Below are positions 1 to 12,594 of a DNA stretch of 64,000 nt, piece after piece. Source of the DNA: Brenneria rubrifaciens (GTDB lineage Bacteria > Pseudomonadota > Gammaproteobacteria > Enterobacterales > Enterobacteriaceae); NCBI RefSeq assembly GCF_005484945.1, contig NZ_CP034035.1, positions 310,001 to 374,000 on the forward strand. The letters run 5' to 3'. The translations under genes and the position numbers were made by a program. Within the stretch, counting starts at the first letter, position 1, and every line of letters starts with the position of its first letter. Under the pieces are notes generated by a model. The model saw only the letters and a program-made list of their open reading frames with translations, had not been told where the DNA came from and did not search any database.

Positions 1-924
1 GGCGATCTGAGAGCCGAAATCGATAGCAGCGGGAAAAATGAAATTGCCCAACTGTTCGCGGCGGTGCAACGCATGCGTGACGGGCTGGAAAACATGGTGC
101 TGGTGGTGCGTAATGGGACGGATGCCATTACCATCGGGGTGGAGGAGATTGCATCGGGTAACGTTGACCTTTCCAGCCGCACGGAACAGCAGGCCGCCTC
201 GCTGGATGAAACCGCGTCGAGCATGGAACAGATCATGGCGACGGTGAAGAACAACGAAGACAACACGCGCAAGGCTAACGATTTGGCGCAGCAAGCCTCT
301 CACTCCGCGTCCCGCGGCGGCAATGTGGTAACAGAAGTGGTTGATACCATGCGCTCGATTAAACAGAGCTCCGCCAAAATTTCTGACATTGTTGGCGTGA
401 TTGACGGTATTGCTTTCCAGACCAACCTGCTGGCGCTGAACGCCGCGGTGGAGTCTGCCCGTGCCGGTCAGTTCGGAAGAGGATTTGCCGTGGTCGCTTC
501 GGAAGTGAGAACGTTGGCACAGCGCAGTGCGACGGCGGCGAAAGAGATTGGCACGATGATCGATGCTTCTCTCAGCCGGATTGAGAAAGGCGCCGGTTTA
601 GTTGAGTTGGCGGGTAAAACCATGGATGAAGTGTTGACGGATGTGAAAAAAGTCGTGGATATCATGGATGAGATCATGCTGGCTTCAAGCGAACAGAGCA
701 GGGGGATCTCACAGATCAATGTCGCCATTAATCAAATGGATACGGTGACCCAGCAAAATGCCTCTCTGGTGGCGGAAGTCGCAACATCCGCCGGTTCCTT
801 ACAAGAGCAGGTTATCAACCTGCAACAGTCCGTGGCGCGTTTCCAGATAGAGAGAGAGAGAATGGGGGCGGAATACCCTGTACCGGGGTTACGCCAAAAC
901 ATTGCGCTGGTGGATGCCCGTTAA
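1..924 (+). CDS. methyl-accepting chemotaxis protein, C-terminal part (5' end outside window)
   Basis: The reading frame is open from the first base, so the gene starts before the window; 307 codons are present. The visible protein begins in the end of a HAMP linker, followed by a long coiled-coil signalling domain. Its highly conserved hairpin tip (IAFQTNLLALNAAVESARAG) is the site where chemoreceptors contact CheA and CheW. The ligand-binding and transmembrane parts are not visible, so the ligand cannot be named. The C-terminus lacks the NWETF-type pentapeptide that recruits CheR and CheB in high-abundance receptors, so this is probably a low-abundance type that relies on other receptors for adaptation. 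Family assignment is certain; specificity is unknown. Confidence 0.95.
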   Translation, partial: GDLRAEIDSSGKNEIAQLFAAVQRMRDGLENMVLVVRNGTDAITIGVEEIASGNVDLSSRTEQQAASLDETASSMEQIMATVKNNEDNTRKANDLAQQASHSASRGGNVVTEVVDTMRSIKQSSAKISDIVGVIDGIAFQTNLLALNAAVESARAGQFGRGFAVVASEVRTLAQRSATAAKEIGTMIDASLSRIEKGAGLVELAGKTMDEVLTDVKKVVDIMDEIMLASSEQSRGISQINVAINQMDTVTQQNASLVAEVATSAGSLQEQVINLQQSVARFQIERERMGAEYPVPGLRQNIALVDAR

Positions 925-1081
925 TGCTTTAAATCGCTTTATGCCTGTTTTCGCCAAGAGCATCCAGATCGCGGAAACAGGCATTTCGAACTCATGTTGT
1001 CAAACGGGCGTATCAAGATCACGGCAAGATTATTCCGTTCCGGTATCGTCCCTTTCTTTGGCGCTCGACGGCGTCAAATCT

Positions 1082-1732
1082 TCATTTCACCACTGAACCA
1101 TCTTTTAATATAAACATCAGTTTTCCCTGCCAAAATTCACCCAGGAAAATGTTTTCCAGTTCAATGCCATGCCGCGCTATCTCGGCGGATAGCCAGGCCT
1201 CATCTTTTTCAATTTCGTTTAATTCGTAATGTCTGGGCTTCCCCTCTTTAATTACGATCACTGATGGCATTTCTTTGTCATCACAGACAACGGTCAATTG
1301 TCCGTCTGGTTCAATCTGTGCGTAACTGATTTTTTGAAAAGAGTAGATCCCCTTGGTACGAAGTTGCGAGGCGACGTTGATAATGTCGATTTTATTTTTT
1401 TTCCTCAGGATATTTTCCATCAGGAAACGCCCTTTTTTGATAATTGGGATTGGGTCGCCAATGCTGAGTGAACGAAAGAAATAAAAATGTTTGCTGATGG
1501 CATTGAGCAGAGTAATCAAGCCAACGCCGATAAATAGTACGATAATATATTGATAAAGCGGGATGCTGTCGCTGTAGATAACGCCGCCAATCACGCCACC
1601 CAGTACAAAGTTGCCAATAAAATCCACTGGCGTCATTTGTGACAGTTGCGTTTTACCCGAAAAATTTAAATGAGCGATAACAATAATAAATCCGATGATG
1701 AATTTTAATAATATATATCCGTAATACTCCAT
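1082..1732 (-). CDS. DUF421 family (YetF-like) membrane protein
   Basis: The protein has 216 residues. Three hydrophobic segments lie in the first 80 residues, including the family-typical stretch around TPVDFIGNFVLGGVIGG, and a soluble C-terminal DUF421 domain follows (about residues 85-200). Family members such as Bacillus YetF and YdfR are inner-membrane proteins of unclear biochemical function. The gene is clearly more AT-rich than valS next to it and converges on the upstream chemoreceptor gene. It appears to be a single-gene unit. No ligand or partner can be inferred from the neighbours. Confidence 0.8.
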   Translation of the reverse strand: MEYYGYILLKFIIGFIIVIAHLNFSGKTQLSQMTPVDFIGNFVLGGVIGGVIYSDSIPLYQYIIVLFIGVGLITLLNAISKHFYFFRSLSIGDPIPIIKKGRFLMENILRKKNKIDIINVASQLRTKGIYSFQKISYAQIEPDGQLTVVCDDKEMPSVIVIKEGKPRHYELNEIEKDEAWLSAEIARHGIELENIFLGEFWQGKLMFILKDGSVVK

Positions 1733-1871
1733 TTTATTCTCCCTTATTAACCCTCTGACCGTTCATGGTATGGGTTTAACTGTTGGATATATTGAATATA
1801 GCAACATTAAACGAAAAGCGTGGGCCATCGTCTCGACTGGTCTGAAACATGAGGTGGGAACTCGGTAAGCA

Positions 1872-1897
1872 AAGCCCCGACATTGCTGTCAGGGCTT
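1872..1897 (-). terminator. intrinsic terminator-like hairpin downstream of valS
   Basis: An 11-base inverted repeat with one mismatch (AAGCCCCGACA at 1872-1882, TGTCAGGGCTT at 1887-1897) has a 4-base loop. It lies 24 bases past the valS stop. The T-rich tail on the minus strand is short, so efficiency is uncertain. Confidence 0.6.
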
Positions 1898-1921
1898 GGT
1901 TTCAGGGTATGGCGTGAGAGG

Positions 1922-4777
1922 TTACAGCGCGGCGATGGTCGTCTGTTGTTCCAACAATTTTGCTTTGGCGACGGCATAGCCATCCAGTTTCTCGCGCTCT
2001 TTGGCAACAACGGCATCCGGTGCGCGTCCAACGAAACCTGGGTTGGACAGTTTGCTCTCGATACGGCCGATTTCAGCTTCGATTTTGGCGACTTCTTTCG
2101 CCAAGCGCGCCAGCTCCGCGGCTTTGTCGATCAGTCCCGCCATGGGAATCAACAGCTCTGCGCCTTCAATCAGTTTAGTCACGGAAACCGGCCCTTTATC
2201 ACCGGCAGGCAGCAGCGTAATGCTTTCCAGACGCGCCAACGTCTGAATGAAGCTGAGGTTCTCTTCTACCCGGCGTTGTGCTTCGGCGCTGACATTGCGC
2301 AGCAACACTTCCAGCGGTTTACCCGGCGCGATATTCATCTCAGCACGAATGTTACGCACGGCGATAATCGCCTGCTTGATCCATTCCAGATCGTTCATCG
2401 CCAGCGTATCTTCCTGCGCTGCGTTGAATGCCGGGAAAGGCTGTAACATGATCGTGTCGGCAGTCACCCCCTTCAGCGCTTTCACCCGCTGCCAGATGGT
2501 TTCCGTGATGAACGGTATGATCGGATGAGCAAGGCGCAGCAAGGCTTCCAGCACGTTCACCAGCGTATTGCGCGTACCGCGCAGTTCCGCTTCCGTTCCG
2601 CCGTTCATTACCGGTTTCGTCAGCTCCAGGTACCAGTCGCAGAACTGGTTCCAGGTGAACTCGTACAGGATGTTGGCGGCAATATCAAAACGGTAACCGT
2701 CCAGCGCTTCACGGTAGGCTTTCACCGTGCGGTTGAATTCCGCTAATACCCAGCGATCGGCCAGCGAGAGCACGTTATCGCCGCCATTGAAGCCGCAATC
2801 CTGATCTTCGGTATTCATCAGCACGAAACGGCTGGCGTTCCACAGCTTATTGCAGAAGTTACGGTAACCTTCCAGACGCTTCATATCCCAGTTGATATCA
2901 CGACCGGTGGAAGCCAGCGCCGCCAGTGTGAAGCGTAAGGCATCCGTGCCGTGCGGCTCAATGCCGTTCGGGAATTGTTTTTCGGTGCGTTTGCGGATTT
3001 TCTCCGCCAACTGCGGCTGCATCATGTTGCCGGTGCGTTTTTCCAGCAGCGCCTCCAGCGAAATGCCGTCCACCATATCCAATGGATCAATCACATTCCC
3101 TTTGGATTTTGACATTTTCTGGCCTTCTTCATCACGGATCAGGCCGGTCATGTACACGGTATGGAACGGCACCTGCGGTTTGCCGTTTTCATCTTTGATG
3201 AAATGCATGGTCAGCATGATCATGCGGGCAATCCAGAAGAAAATAATGTCGAAACCGCTGACCATCACACTGCTGGGGTGGAACGCTTTCAACTCCGGCG
3301 TCTGTTCCGGCCAGCCCAGTGTGGAGAACGTCCACAGCCCAGACGAGAACCAGGTGTCCAGAACGTCCTCATCCTGATTCAAAACGACATCGTCAGCCAG
3401 ATTGTTTTCACGGCGAACTTCCGCCTCGTCACGGCCAACGTATACCTTGCCTTGCGCGTCGTACCAGGCAGGAATGCGATGGCCCCACCACAATTGGCGG
3501 GAAATGCACCAGTCCTGAATGTCGCGCATCCAACTGAAATACATGTTTTCGTACTGCTTCGGCACGAACTGAATCTCGCCTTGCTCCACGGCTTCGATGG
3601 CAACTTTGGCCAGCGGCGCGGTGCGAACGTACCACTGGTCGGTCAGCATCGGTTCAATCACCACGCCGCCGCGATCGCCGTAAGGGACGGTCAGGTCGTG
3701 CGCTTTGATTTCTTCCAGCAGGCCGAGTTCATCAAAGGCGGCAACGATGGCTTTACGCGCGGCGAAACGCTCCAGACCGCGTAAGGATCCCGGGATATCG
3801 CTGCTGTAGGCGGTGCTGGCCTCGCCATGGGTATCAAAGACTTCGGCTTGCTGACGAATATCGCCTTCAAACGTCAGGATGTTAATCATCGCAAGCTGAT
3901 GACGTTTGCCCACTTCATAGTCGTTGAAGTCGTGGGCAGGCGTGATTTTCACGCAGCCGGTGCCTTTTTCCATATCGGCATGTTCGTCACCGACAATCTT
4001 GATGCGGCGACCCACCAGCGGCAGGATCACCTCTTTACCGATAAGGTTCTGGTAACGCGGATCTTCCGGGTTGACCGCCACGCCGGTATCGCCCAGCATG
4101 GTTTCGGGACGGGTGGTGGCGACAACCAGATAATCTTTGCCTTCAGCGGTTTTAACGCCGTCGGCCAGCGGATATCGCAGGTGCCACATCGCGCCTTTAA
4201 CGTCACGATTTTCCACCTCCAGATCGGAAATCGCGGTGCGCAGTTTCGGGTCCCAGTTCACTAAGCGCTTGCCGCGGTAAATCAGGTCTTCTTTATAGAG
4301 ACGGACAAACACTTCTTTCACCGCATTGGACAGACCCTCATCCATGGTGAAACGCTCGCGCTCCCAATCAACGGAGTTGCCAAGACGACGCATCTGACGG
4401 GTAATGGCGCCGCCAGACTCGGCCTTCCACTGCCAGATTTTGTCGATAAACGCGTCACGACCGTAATCGTGGCGGGTTTTGCCCTCTTCGGCGGCAATCT
4501 TGCGCTCCACCACCATCTGGGTGGCGATACCGGCATGGTCGGTGCCCGCCTGCCAGAGCGTGTTTTTACCCTGCATACGCTGATAGCGGATCATCGTATC
4601 CATGATGGTTTGCTGGAAAGCATGGCCCATATGCAAGCTGCCGGTGACGTTGGGCGGCGGGATCATGATGCTGAAGCTTTCTTTACTCGTATCGCCGTTC
4701 GGCTTGAAATAGCCTTGTTCTTCCCAGCGCTCGTAGAGCGGCTGCTCGATATCTTGCGGGTTATATTTTGTTTCCAT
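1922..4777 (-). CDS. valS: valyl-tRNA synthetase
   Basis: This is a class I aminoacyl-tRNA synthetase that charges tRNA-Val with valine in the cytoplasm. The 951-residue product (starting at METKYNPQ) matches the length of E. coli ValS. An in-frame ATG three codons upstream is possible but less likely. The HIGH motif is in [13 protein letters not shown] near residue 45 and the KMSKS motif is in [10 protein letters not shown] near residue 555. The editing domain lies between them, and a C-terminal coiled coil (about residues 885-951) that contacts tRNA is present. It follows holC with a short gap, as in the conserved pepA-holC-valS cluster. Confidence 0.98.
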   Translation of the reverse strand: METKYNPQDIEQPLYERWEEQGYFKPNGDTSKESFSIMIPPPNVTGSLHMGHAFQQTIMDTMIRYQRMQGKNTLWQAGTDHAGIATQMVVERKIAAEEGKTRHDYGRDAFIDKIWQWKAESGGAITRQMRRLGNSVDWERERFTMDEGLSNAVKEVFVRLYKEDLIYRGKRLVNWDPKLRTAISDLEVENRDVKGAMWHLRYPLADGVKTAEGKDYLVVATTRPETMLGDTGVAVNPEDPRYQNLIGKEVILPLVGRRIKIVGDEHADMEKGTGCVKITPAHDFNDYEVGKRHQLAMINILTFEGDIRQQAEVFDTHGEASTAYSSDIPGSLRGLERFAARKAIVAAFDELGLLEEIKAHDLTVPYGDRGGVVIEPMLTDQWYVRTAPLAKVAIEAVEQGEIQFVPKQYENMYFSWMRDIQDWCISRQLWWGHRIPAWYDAQGKVYVGRDEAEVRRENNLADDVVLNQDEDVLDTWFSSGLWTFSTLGWPEQTPELKAFHPSSVMVSGFDIIFFWIARMIMLTMHFIKDENGKPQVPFHTVYMTGLIRDEEGQKMSKSKGNVIDPLDMVDGISLEALLEKRTGNMMQPQLAEKIRKRTEKQFPNGIEPHGTDALRFTLAALASTGRDINWDMKRLEGYRNFCNKLWNASRFVLMNTEDQDCGFNGGDNVLSLADRWVLAEFNRTVKAYREALDGYRFDIAANILYEFTWNQFCDWYLELTKPVMNGGTEAELRGTRNTLVNVLEALLRLAHPIIPFITETIWQRVKALKGVTADTIMLQPFPAFNAAQEDTLAMNDLEWIKQAIIAVRNIRAEMNIAPGKPLEVLLRNVSAEAQRRVEENLSFIQTLARLESITLLPAGDKGPVSVTKLIEGAELLIPMAGLIDKAAELARLAKEVAKIEAEIGRIESKLSNPGFVGRAPDAVVAKEREKLDGYAVAKAKLLEQQTTIAAL

Positions 4778-4789
4778 TATGCTCAAAAT

Positions 4790-5239
4790 TCAGTGAGTTG
4801 GCGGCTTAGCCGTAGTCAATTGAAAGCCGACGCTGCGATAGGCTTTATAGCGGTCGCGCGCCAACTGTTTCAGGGATTCTTCGTAAGGGACAAAGTCTAT
4901 CACTTCATAGAAAGCGGTGGCAAAATCTGCAAAATGCGGCAACAAGCTGATCAGCAGATCCCGTGGCGCATTCCCCCGTCGTTCCGGCCAGGCCAGTTCG
5001 ACCGGCGCGCCCTGACGTGGTCCTTCGCCTGCCAGATTGTGCGGAACAAAAGCGTGGGGATCGCGTTGCCATAAAGCTTCGTCCAGCCGCATGGCCTGTT
5101 GCTCATTCTCGCAGGCGATCAGCACGCGCTTTCCCGCGCGCCAACGTTCCGCCGCCAGCGTGCACGCCAACGTCTCTAAGGCGCTGAGCTCACCGTGTCT
5201 GCTGGCGTGTTCAAGAAGATAGAACGTTGCGTTTTTCAT
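4790..5239 (-). CDS. holC: DNA polymerase III chi subunit
   Basis: The 149-residue protein matches E. coli HolC closely (147 residues) in the FVPHNLAGEGPR and DFATAFYEVIDFVPYE segments. Chi forms a complex with psi (HolD), linking the clamp loader to single-stranded-DNA-binding protein during replication. It lies between pepA and valS on the same strand. The short distance to valS suggests co-transcription, as in E. coli. The start ATG is supported by alignment of the MKNATFYLL N-terminus with the E. coli protein. Confidence 0.97.
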   Translation of the reverse strand: MKNATFYLLEHASRHGELSALETLACTLAAERWRAGKRVLIACENEQQAMRLDEALWQRDPHAFVPHNLAGEGPRQGAPVELAWPERRGNAPRDLLISLLPHFADFATAFYEVIDFVPYEESLKQLARDRYKAYRSVGFQLTTAKPPTH

Positions 5240-5326
5240 TATTTACACTGTTGATAAAGGCCGGAAAGACCGGCCCATTATGGCTGATTGCGTCAGGCGC
5301 GGGTGATGGCGCAGGACAGGCGCCGA

Positions 5327-6853
<1,527 letters not shown>

Positions 6854-7124
6854 TTAAAGACAAAGGCGGGATCAACGGATAGACTATAACACTCCGTAAT
6901 ATTTTCCCGCCGTTGCGTTAACATAACCTGTGTTAATCTTAACGACGTAACAAATCTGTTTTGGTGACGATGACCTAAGCAGGTTCTGATACAACAGTGC
7001 AAATACGGTATGTTGTAATACAGTTTTAGCTATGAAGGTTGCCACAAATGAGTATAAATGGCGAGTTAGCGAAGAAACTATCGATTTTCCTGCAAAAAGA
7101 CAAGTTTTCACAGGCGTATTAAGC

Positions 7125-8240
7125 GTGATCATCATTCGATATCTGGTACGGGAAACCTTTAAGAGCCAACTGGCTATCCTTTTCATTCTGTTACTGATTT
7201 TCTTTTGCCAGAAATTAGTGCGGATTCTGGGTGCCACGGTTGATGGTGAAATTCCGACAAACTTGGTCATCTCTCTGTTGGGATTGGGTGTGCCGGAGAT
7301 GGTGCAGCTTATCCTGCCATTAAGTCTGTTCCTTGGCTTATTGATGTCGCTTGGCCGCCTGTATGCGGAAAGCGAGATCACGGTCATGCACGCCTGCGGA
7401 CTGGGTAAAAGCGTTTTGCTGAAAGCGGCGCTGATACTGGCGGTGCTGACGGCGGTGATGGCGACCATCAATGTGTTGTGGCTTAGCCCCTGGTCTTCAC
7501 GGCATCAGGAAGTGGTGTTGGCGGAGGCGAAAGCCAATCCCGGCATGGCGTCATTGGTCGAAGGGCAGTTTCAGTCCGCTCAGGGCGGCAACGCGGTGCT
7601 GTTCGTTGGCAATGTAAAAGGTCAGAAGTTCGAACACGTCTTTCTGGCGCAGTTGCGCACGAGCGGCAATGCCCGGCCTTCTGTTGTGGTGGCCGATCGT
7701 GGTCATGTCACTCAGAACAGCGAAGGTTCTCAGGTGGTGACGCTGGATAACGGCTCCCGCTATGAAGGAACGGCGCTGTTGCGCGACTTTCGTATTACCG
7801 ATTTCACCAATTATCAGGCGGTAATTGGTTATCAAACGGTCACGCTGAGCAACAGAGATGTTCAACAGATGGATATGCAAACCTTGTGGCGCTCCAGCGA
7901 GAATGACGCGCGGGCCGAGTTCCACTGGCGACTGACGCTGATTGTCTCGGTGCTCATTATGGCGTTCATGGTGGTGCCGCTCAGCGCGGTCAATCCCCGG
8001 CAAGGGCGGGTGCTGAGCATGCTGCCCGCCATGCTGCTCTACCTTATTTTCTTCTTGCTGCAAAGCTCGCTGCGATCTAATGCGAGCAAAGGAAAAATCG
8101 ACCCGATGTTGTGGGTCTGGCTGACCAATCTGGTCTATTTCGGTATCGCGGTGGTTCTCAACCTTTGGGACAGCGTTCCGATGCGCAAAGCGCGTTCCCG
8201 CCTAAAAGCGCATTCCTTTAAAACACAAGGAGTGGCCTGA
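7125..8240 (+). CDS. lptF: LPS export ABC transporter permease LptF
   Basis: LptF is one of two permease subunits of LptB2FGC, which extracts lipopolysaccharide from the inner membrane and pushes it across the periplasm. I place the start at the GTG at 7125, giving VIIIRYLVRETFKSQLAIL, because this matches the E. coli N-terminus; an ATG 31 codons upstream adds unrelated residues. The protein has 371 residues, with transmembrane segments near both ends flanking a periplasmic beta-jellyroll domain. The conserved ESEITVMHACG coupling region is visible. It overlaps lptG by one base. Confidence 0.96.
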   Translation: MIIIRYLVRETFKSQLAILFILLLIFFCQKLVRILGATVDGEIPTNLVISLLGLGVPEMVQLILPLSLFLGLLMSLGRLYAESEITVMHACGLGKSVLLKAALILAVLTAVMATINVLWLSPWSSRHQEVVLAEAKANPGMASLVEGQFQSAQGGNAVLFVGNVKGQKFEHVFLAQLRTSGNARPSVVVADRGHVTQNSEGSQVVTLDNGSRYEGTALLRDFRITDFTNYQAVIGYQTVTLSNRDVQQMDMQTLWRSSENDARAEFHWRLTLIVSVLIMAFMVVPLSAVNPRQGRVLSMLPAMLLYLIFFLLQSSLRSNASKGKIDPMLWVWLTNLVYFGIAVVLNLWDSVPMRKARSRLKAHSFKTQGVA

Positions 8241-9310
8241 TGTATGGTGTATTAGACCGCTATATCGGCAAAACCATTTTCAATACCATCATGACGACGT
8301 TATTCATGCTGGTATCGCTATCCGGCATTATCAAATTTGTCGACCAGTTGCGCAGGGTTGGGCAAGGAAATTATTCGGCGTTGGGCGCCGGACTGTATAC
8401 GTTGCTCAGCGTGCCAAAGGATATCGAAATCTTCTTCCCAATGGCCGCATTACTCGGCGCGTTGCTCGGGTTGGGCACATTGGCGACCCGCAGTGAGCTG
8501 GTTGTGATGCAGGCTTCAGGCTTTACCCGCCTACAGATTGCGGGAGCCGTGATGAAAACCGCGATTCCGCTGGTGTTGCTCACCATGGCGATTGGCGAGT
8601 GGGTCTCGCCTCAGGGCGAACAGATAGCGCGCAACTACCGCTCGCAGATGATCTCCGGCGGTTCGATGATTTCCGCGCAGGGGGGGCTGTGGGCAAAGGA
8701 CGGCAATGATTTTATCTATATAGAACGGGTCGCTGGTGACAGCGAACTGTCTGGCGTCAATATTTACCATTTTGACGATAAAAACAAACTGCTGTCTGTA
8801 CGCTATGCCGCGTCGGCGACCTTCGATAACGGCGTTTGGAAACTCTCGCAGGTTGATGAATCCGACCTGAGCGACGGCAAGCAGATTGGAGGGAGTCAGA
8901 CGCTGAGCGGGGAATGGAAAACCAATCTGACGCCAGACAAACTGGGCGTGGTGGCGCTGGAGCCCGATTCGCTCTCGATTCGCGGACTGCATGATTACGC
9001 CAACTACCTGAAACAGAGTGGGCAGGAAGCGAGCCGTTATCAGCTCAATATGTGGAGCAAGATATTTTCACCGGTATCTGTCGCGGTGATGATGTTGATG
9101 GCGGTGTCCTTTATTTTTGGACCGCTGCGCAGCGTATCCGCGGGGACGCGTATCGTAATTGGCATCAGCTTTGGTTTTCTATTCTACCTGCTCAATGAAA
9201 TTTTCCGGCCGCTGAGCCTGGTATACGGCATTCCTCCTATTATGGGCGCTATCCTGCCAAGTGCGGTATTCCTGGTCATCAGCGTGGTGTTGCTATTAAA
9301 GCGTCGCTAG
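8240..9310 (+). CDS. lptG: LPS export ABC transporter permease LptG
   Basis: This 356-residue protein is the partner permease of LptF in the lipopolysaccharide exporter. It starts with MYGVLDRYIGKTIF and has the same layout as LptF: N-terminal membrane helices, a periplasmic beta-jellyroll domain (about residues 130-260) and C-terminal helices. The TRSELVVMQASG segment is the conserved coupling region. The ATG shares its A with the lptF TGA stop, which implies translational coupling. A strong terminator follows about 25 bases after the stop. Confidence 0.97.
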   Translation: MYGVLDRYIGKTIFNTIMTTLFMLVSLSGIIKFVDQLRRVGQGNYSALGAGLYTLLSVPKDIEIFFPMAALLGALLGLGTLATRSELVVMQASGFTRLQIAGAVMKTAIPLVLLTMAIGEWVSPQGEQIARNYRSQMISGGSMISAQGGLWAKDGNDFIYIERVAGDSELSGVNIYHFDDKNKLLSVRYAASATFDNGVWKLSQVDESDLSDGKQIGGSQTLSGEWKTNLTPDKLGVVALEPDSLSIRGLHDYANYLKQSGQEASRYQLNMWSKIFSPVSVAVMMLMAVSFIFGPLRSVSAGTRIVIGISFGFLFYLLNEIFRPLSLVYGIPPIMGAILPSAVFLVISVVLLLKRR

Positions 9311-9333
9311 CCTCCCTTGCTCTATTCCTTAAT

Positions 9334-9370
9334 AAAAAGGCGTTGCCGGGAAACCGCGTAACGCCTTTTT
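9334..9370 (+). terminator. intrinsic terminator of the lptFG operon
   Basis: A perfect 11-base stem (AAAAAGGCGTT at 9334-9344 and AACGCCTTTTT at 9360-9370) ends in a T-run. It lies just after lptG and before the tRNA gene. The A-run on the other side could make it bidirectional. Confidence 0.9.
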
Positions 9371-9500
9371 ACGCTGAGAGTTACGGAAGATCGGCGTTCA
9401 TAAACCGCTGGTAAAAACGTGCGTTGAGCATTTAAACAACGTTAACACTTTGCCAAAGATGATTTTTTCAGCACTTAACCTGACGCAAGAAGGATTGGAG

Positions 9501-9528
9501 TTGCGTGTAGGTCGGCAAACGGTATAAT
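9501..9528 (+). promoter_or_regulatory. predicted sigma-70 promoter of the tRNA-Leu gene
   Basis: TTGCGT (9501-9506) and a perfect TATAAT (9523-9528) are 16 bases apart. A GC-rich discriminator (GCACCC) follows, as is typical of stable-RNA promoters under stringent control. The tRNA begins 29 bases downstream of the -10 box. Confidence 0.75.
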
Positions 9529-9556
9529 GCACCCGTTTTCCGCATACTACTTCAGT

Positions 9557-9641
9557 GCCGAAGTGGCGAAATCGGTAGACGCAGTTGATTCAAAATCAAC
9601 CGTAGAAATACGTGCCGGTTCGAGTCCGGCCTTCGGCACCA
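9557..9641 (+). tRNA. leuX: tRNA-Leu (anticodon CAA)
   Basis: An 85-base cloverleaf can be folded. The acceptor stem is GCCGAAG with CTTCGGC. The anticodon stem is GTTGA/TCAAC with loop TTCAAAA, giving anticodon CAA. There is a long variable arm, as expected for leucine, and the T arm is GCCGG-TTCGAGT-CCGGC. The CCA end is encoded at 9639-9641. In E. coli the equivalent gene leuX lies in the same neighbourhood and is a well-known integration site for P4-type phages and pathogenicity islands. Here an integrase start follows 190 bases downstream, so the 3' end of this tRNA is the expected attL. No copy of the tRNA 3' end was found further right. Confidence 0.97.
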
Positions 9642-9830
9642 TACAAAGCATTTTTTTAGTCTACTAACGTCTACTTTAGTCCATAAAAACAGTAAGTTAA
9701 GCGGGCTTCTAGCTTTTCTTAGTCTGTCCACGTCTACTCAATTCCTTGAACATATACCAACCGATGATGGTATAACTGATGGTATTCCCGGTTCGATTGA
9801 TTTTGGTACCAACACTGGAGGTATCAACTG

Positions 9831-11243
<1,413 letters not shown>

Positions 11244-11288
11244 TGGAGCACCTGTGTTGTTCTGAGGTGAGCATATCACCTCTGTTCA

Positions 11289-11315
11289 GGTGGCCAAATT
11301 CAGTGTGCCACTTCA
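11289..11315 (-). repeat. right terminal inverted repeat of the IS911-like element
   Basis: It is the partner of 10067-10093. The truncated MobC-like gene reads into this repeat and takes its last codons and stop from it. Confidence 0.88.
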
Positions 11316-11635
11316 GTATGAGTAAGGTGACTATCTTTGCTCTTACCATCTATGTGGGCAGCAATGCGATTTAGTTTTTGCGATATGTCGGTTAAAGCTT
11401 TCCAGGCTTCAGTATTAATCGCTGGTATAATAGGAGGCAATTTTTGAAGAAAAGCCATACGAAGCCACTCTCCTTTCGAATGATGCTTCCTTAATGTATT
11501 AAGTTTGGTTAATTCAGAGTTGTTAAGACGAACACTAACACAGTGAATTCGTAATTCCTTTGGTAGTAAGTTACACTTTGGGGATGAATGTTTTGCATCC
11601 TTAGCAGCTAAAAACTGCGATTGTTCATTTTCCAT
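11300..11635 (-). CDS. MobC-like mobilisation protein, 3' end altered by IS insertion
   Basis: The 111-residue product has the layout of small relaxosome accessory proteins (MobC/MbeC type). A basic N-terminus is followed by a short DNA-binding segment (VSVRLNNSELTKLNTLR) and a helix of the form EAWKALTDISQKLNRIAAHI, which matches the MobC signature. These proteins help the relaxase open the DNA at oriT. A good ribosome-binding site (AAAGGAG) precedes the ATG. The last five codons and the stop come from the IS911-like terminal repeat, so the native C-terminus is missing. No relaxase gene is present in the window, so mobilisation cannot be supported locally. Confidence 0.65.
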   Translation of the reverse strand: MENEQSQFLAAKDAKHSSPKCNLLPKELRIHCVSVRLNNSELTKLNTLRKHHSKGEWLRMAFLQKLPPIIPAINTEAWKALTDISQKLNRIAAHIDGKSKDSHLTHTEVAH

Positions 11636-11904
11636 ATAAACTCCTTTTATATGTCATGTTTTTAAAGTAATCAACTAACTTTCTCTATTGTTATAGTGAA
11701 CTATTATTGTTTGTCAATATTAAGCGTGAGTTAATATTTGTGTGTTACGTATTAAATAAGAATGGGTGATTGATTAAAAATAGGTTGGTTAGTGAATGTG
11801 ATAAATCCCCAATCATAAAAAATGGAGGTTGAGATGCATGTCTCAACAAGCTGTAAGATTAAGTTTCGTTATTAAAAAGTAAGGGCCAAAAGGCCCATGT
11901 AAAA
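11636..11904. other. AT-rich intergenic stretch inside the tRNA-Leu island
   Basis: About 270 bases of low-GC sequence without a convincing reading frame. It must hold the promoter of the MobC-like gene. I see no tRNA-like or clear repeat structure in it. Confidence 0.5.
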
Positions 11905-12480
11905 TTAGTTCCAATCAAAGTGGAAGATATATCCATTTAGTGTTAGAAACGTTAGTATCAACATTAAGGTTATGATTCCGCCATTACCAAGAGCTTGAAT
12001 ACGGAATAAATTAGTTAATTTAAGGCTTGCAAACCAAAATCCAGACATGTTTTTGTTAGCTAAGGAGTATGATAATTCTCTGAACGCAGAGAAAATTATT
12101 AATATTATTGATACACCAATCAAGATACTCGAAGATATCAACGACAAAGAAAGATTTTTACCATATTCATTTAATCCGTTCCAAAAGCCTGAAACTGATA
12201 CGGCTCGTTTTGATAAGTCTATAATTTCTAGTGGAACATTTATATTCAAATATTCATTTAATAAAAAAACAGAACCTCCAGCTAAGACTAAGAAAATAAA
12301 TCTGACAAAATCTGTCGTTTCAACCTCTTCCCTAAGAACCAAAGCTATAATCCCTATTATTGAGAATACAGGAGAGAATAAAGCACCTGTTTTTAAAATA
12401 GGATAAATTTCTTGATAATGTGTGAAAAACGACCAGATAACAAATCCTATTCCTATCGTTAAAATGACCGCTCCCGCCAT
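11905..12480 (-). CDS. hypothetical multi-pass membrane protein, 5' end cut off by IS407-group element
   Basis: The frame from the first ATG encodes 191 residues with four or five strongly hydrophobic segments (near residues 3-20, 30-48, 58-76, 110-130 and 165-187) and no recognised family motif. The same frame stays open upstream to 12595 with no start codon. That upstream part would encode an asparagine-rich stretch (NVQNTQVTNNRIINNHYTK) and then GDAGAF directly before the first membrane segment. The native start therefore lay beyond the IS boundary at 12579 and has been lost. Its low GC content marks it as acquired. Function is unknown. Confidence 0.6.
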   Translation of the reverse strand: MAGAVILTIGIGFVIWSFFTHYQEIYPILKTGALFSPVFSIIGIIALVLREEVETTDFVRFIFLVLAGGSVFLLNEYLNINVPLEIIDLSKRAVSVSGFWNGLNEYGKNLSLSLISSSILIGVSIILIIFSAFRELSYSLANKNMSGFWFASLKLTNLFRIQALGNGGIITLMLILTFLTLNGYIFHFDWN

Positions 12481-12594
12481 AAAAGCACCTGCATCACCAT
12501 CACTATTAGAATTTTCTTTTGTATAATGATTGTTGATGATTCGATTATTTGTAACCTGAGTATTTTGAACATTATAACTGTAAATAGACCCGTT

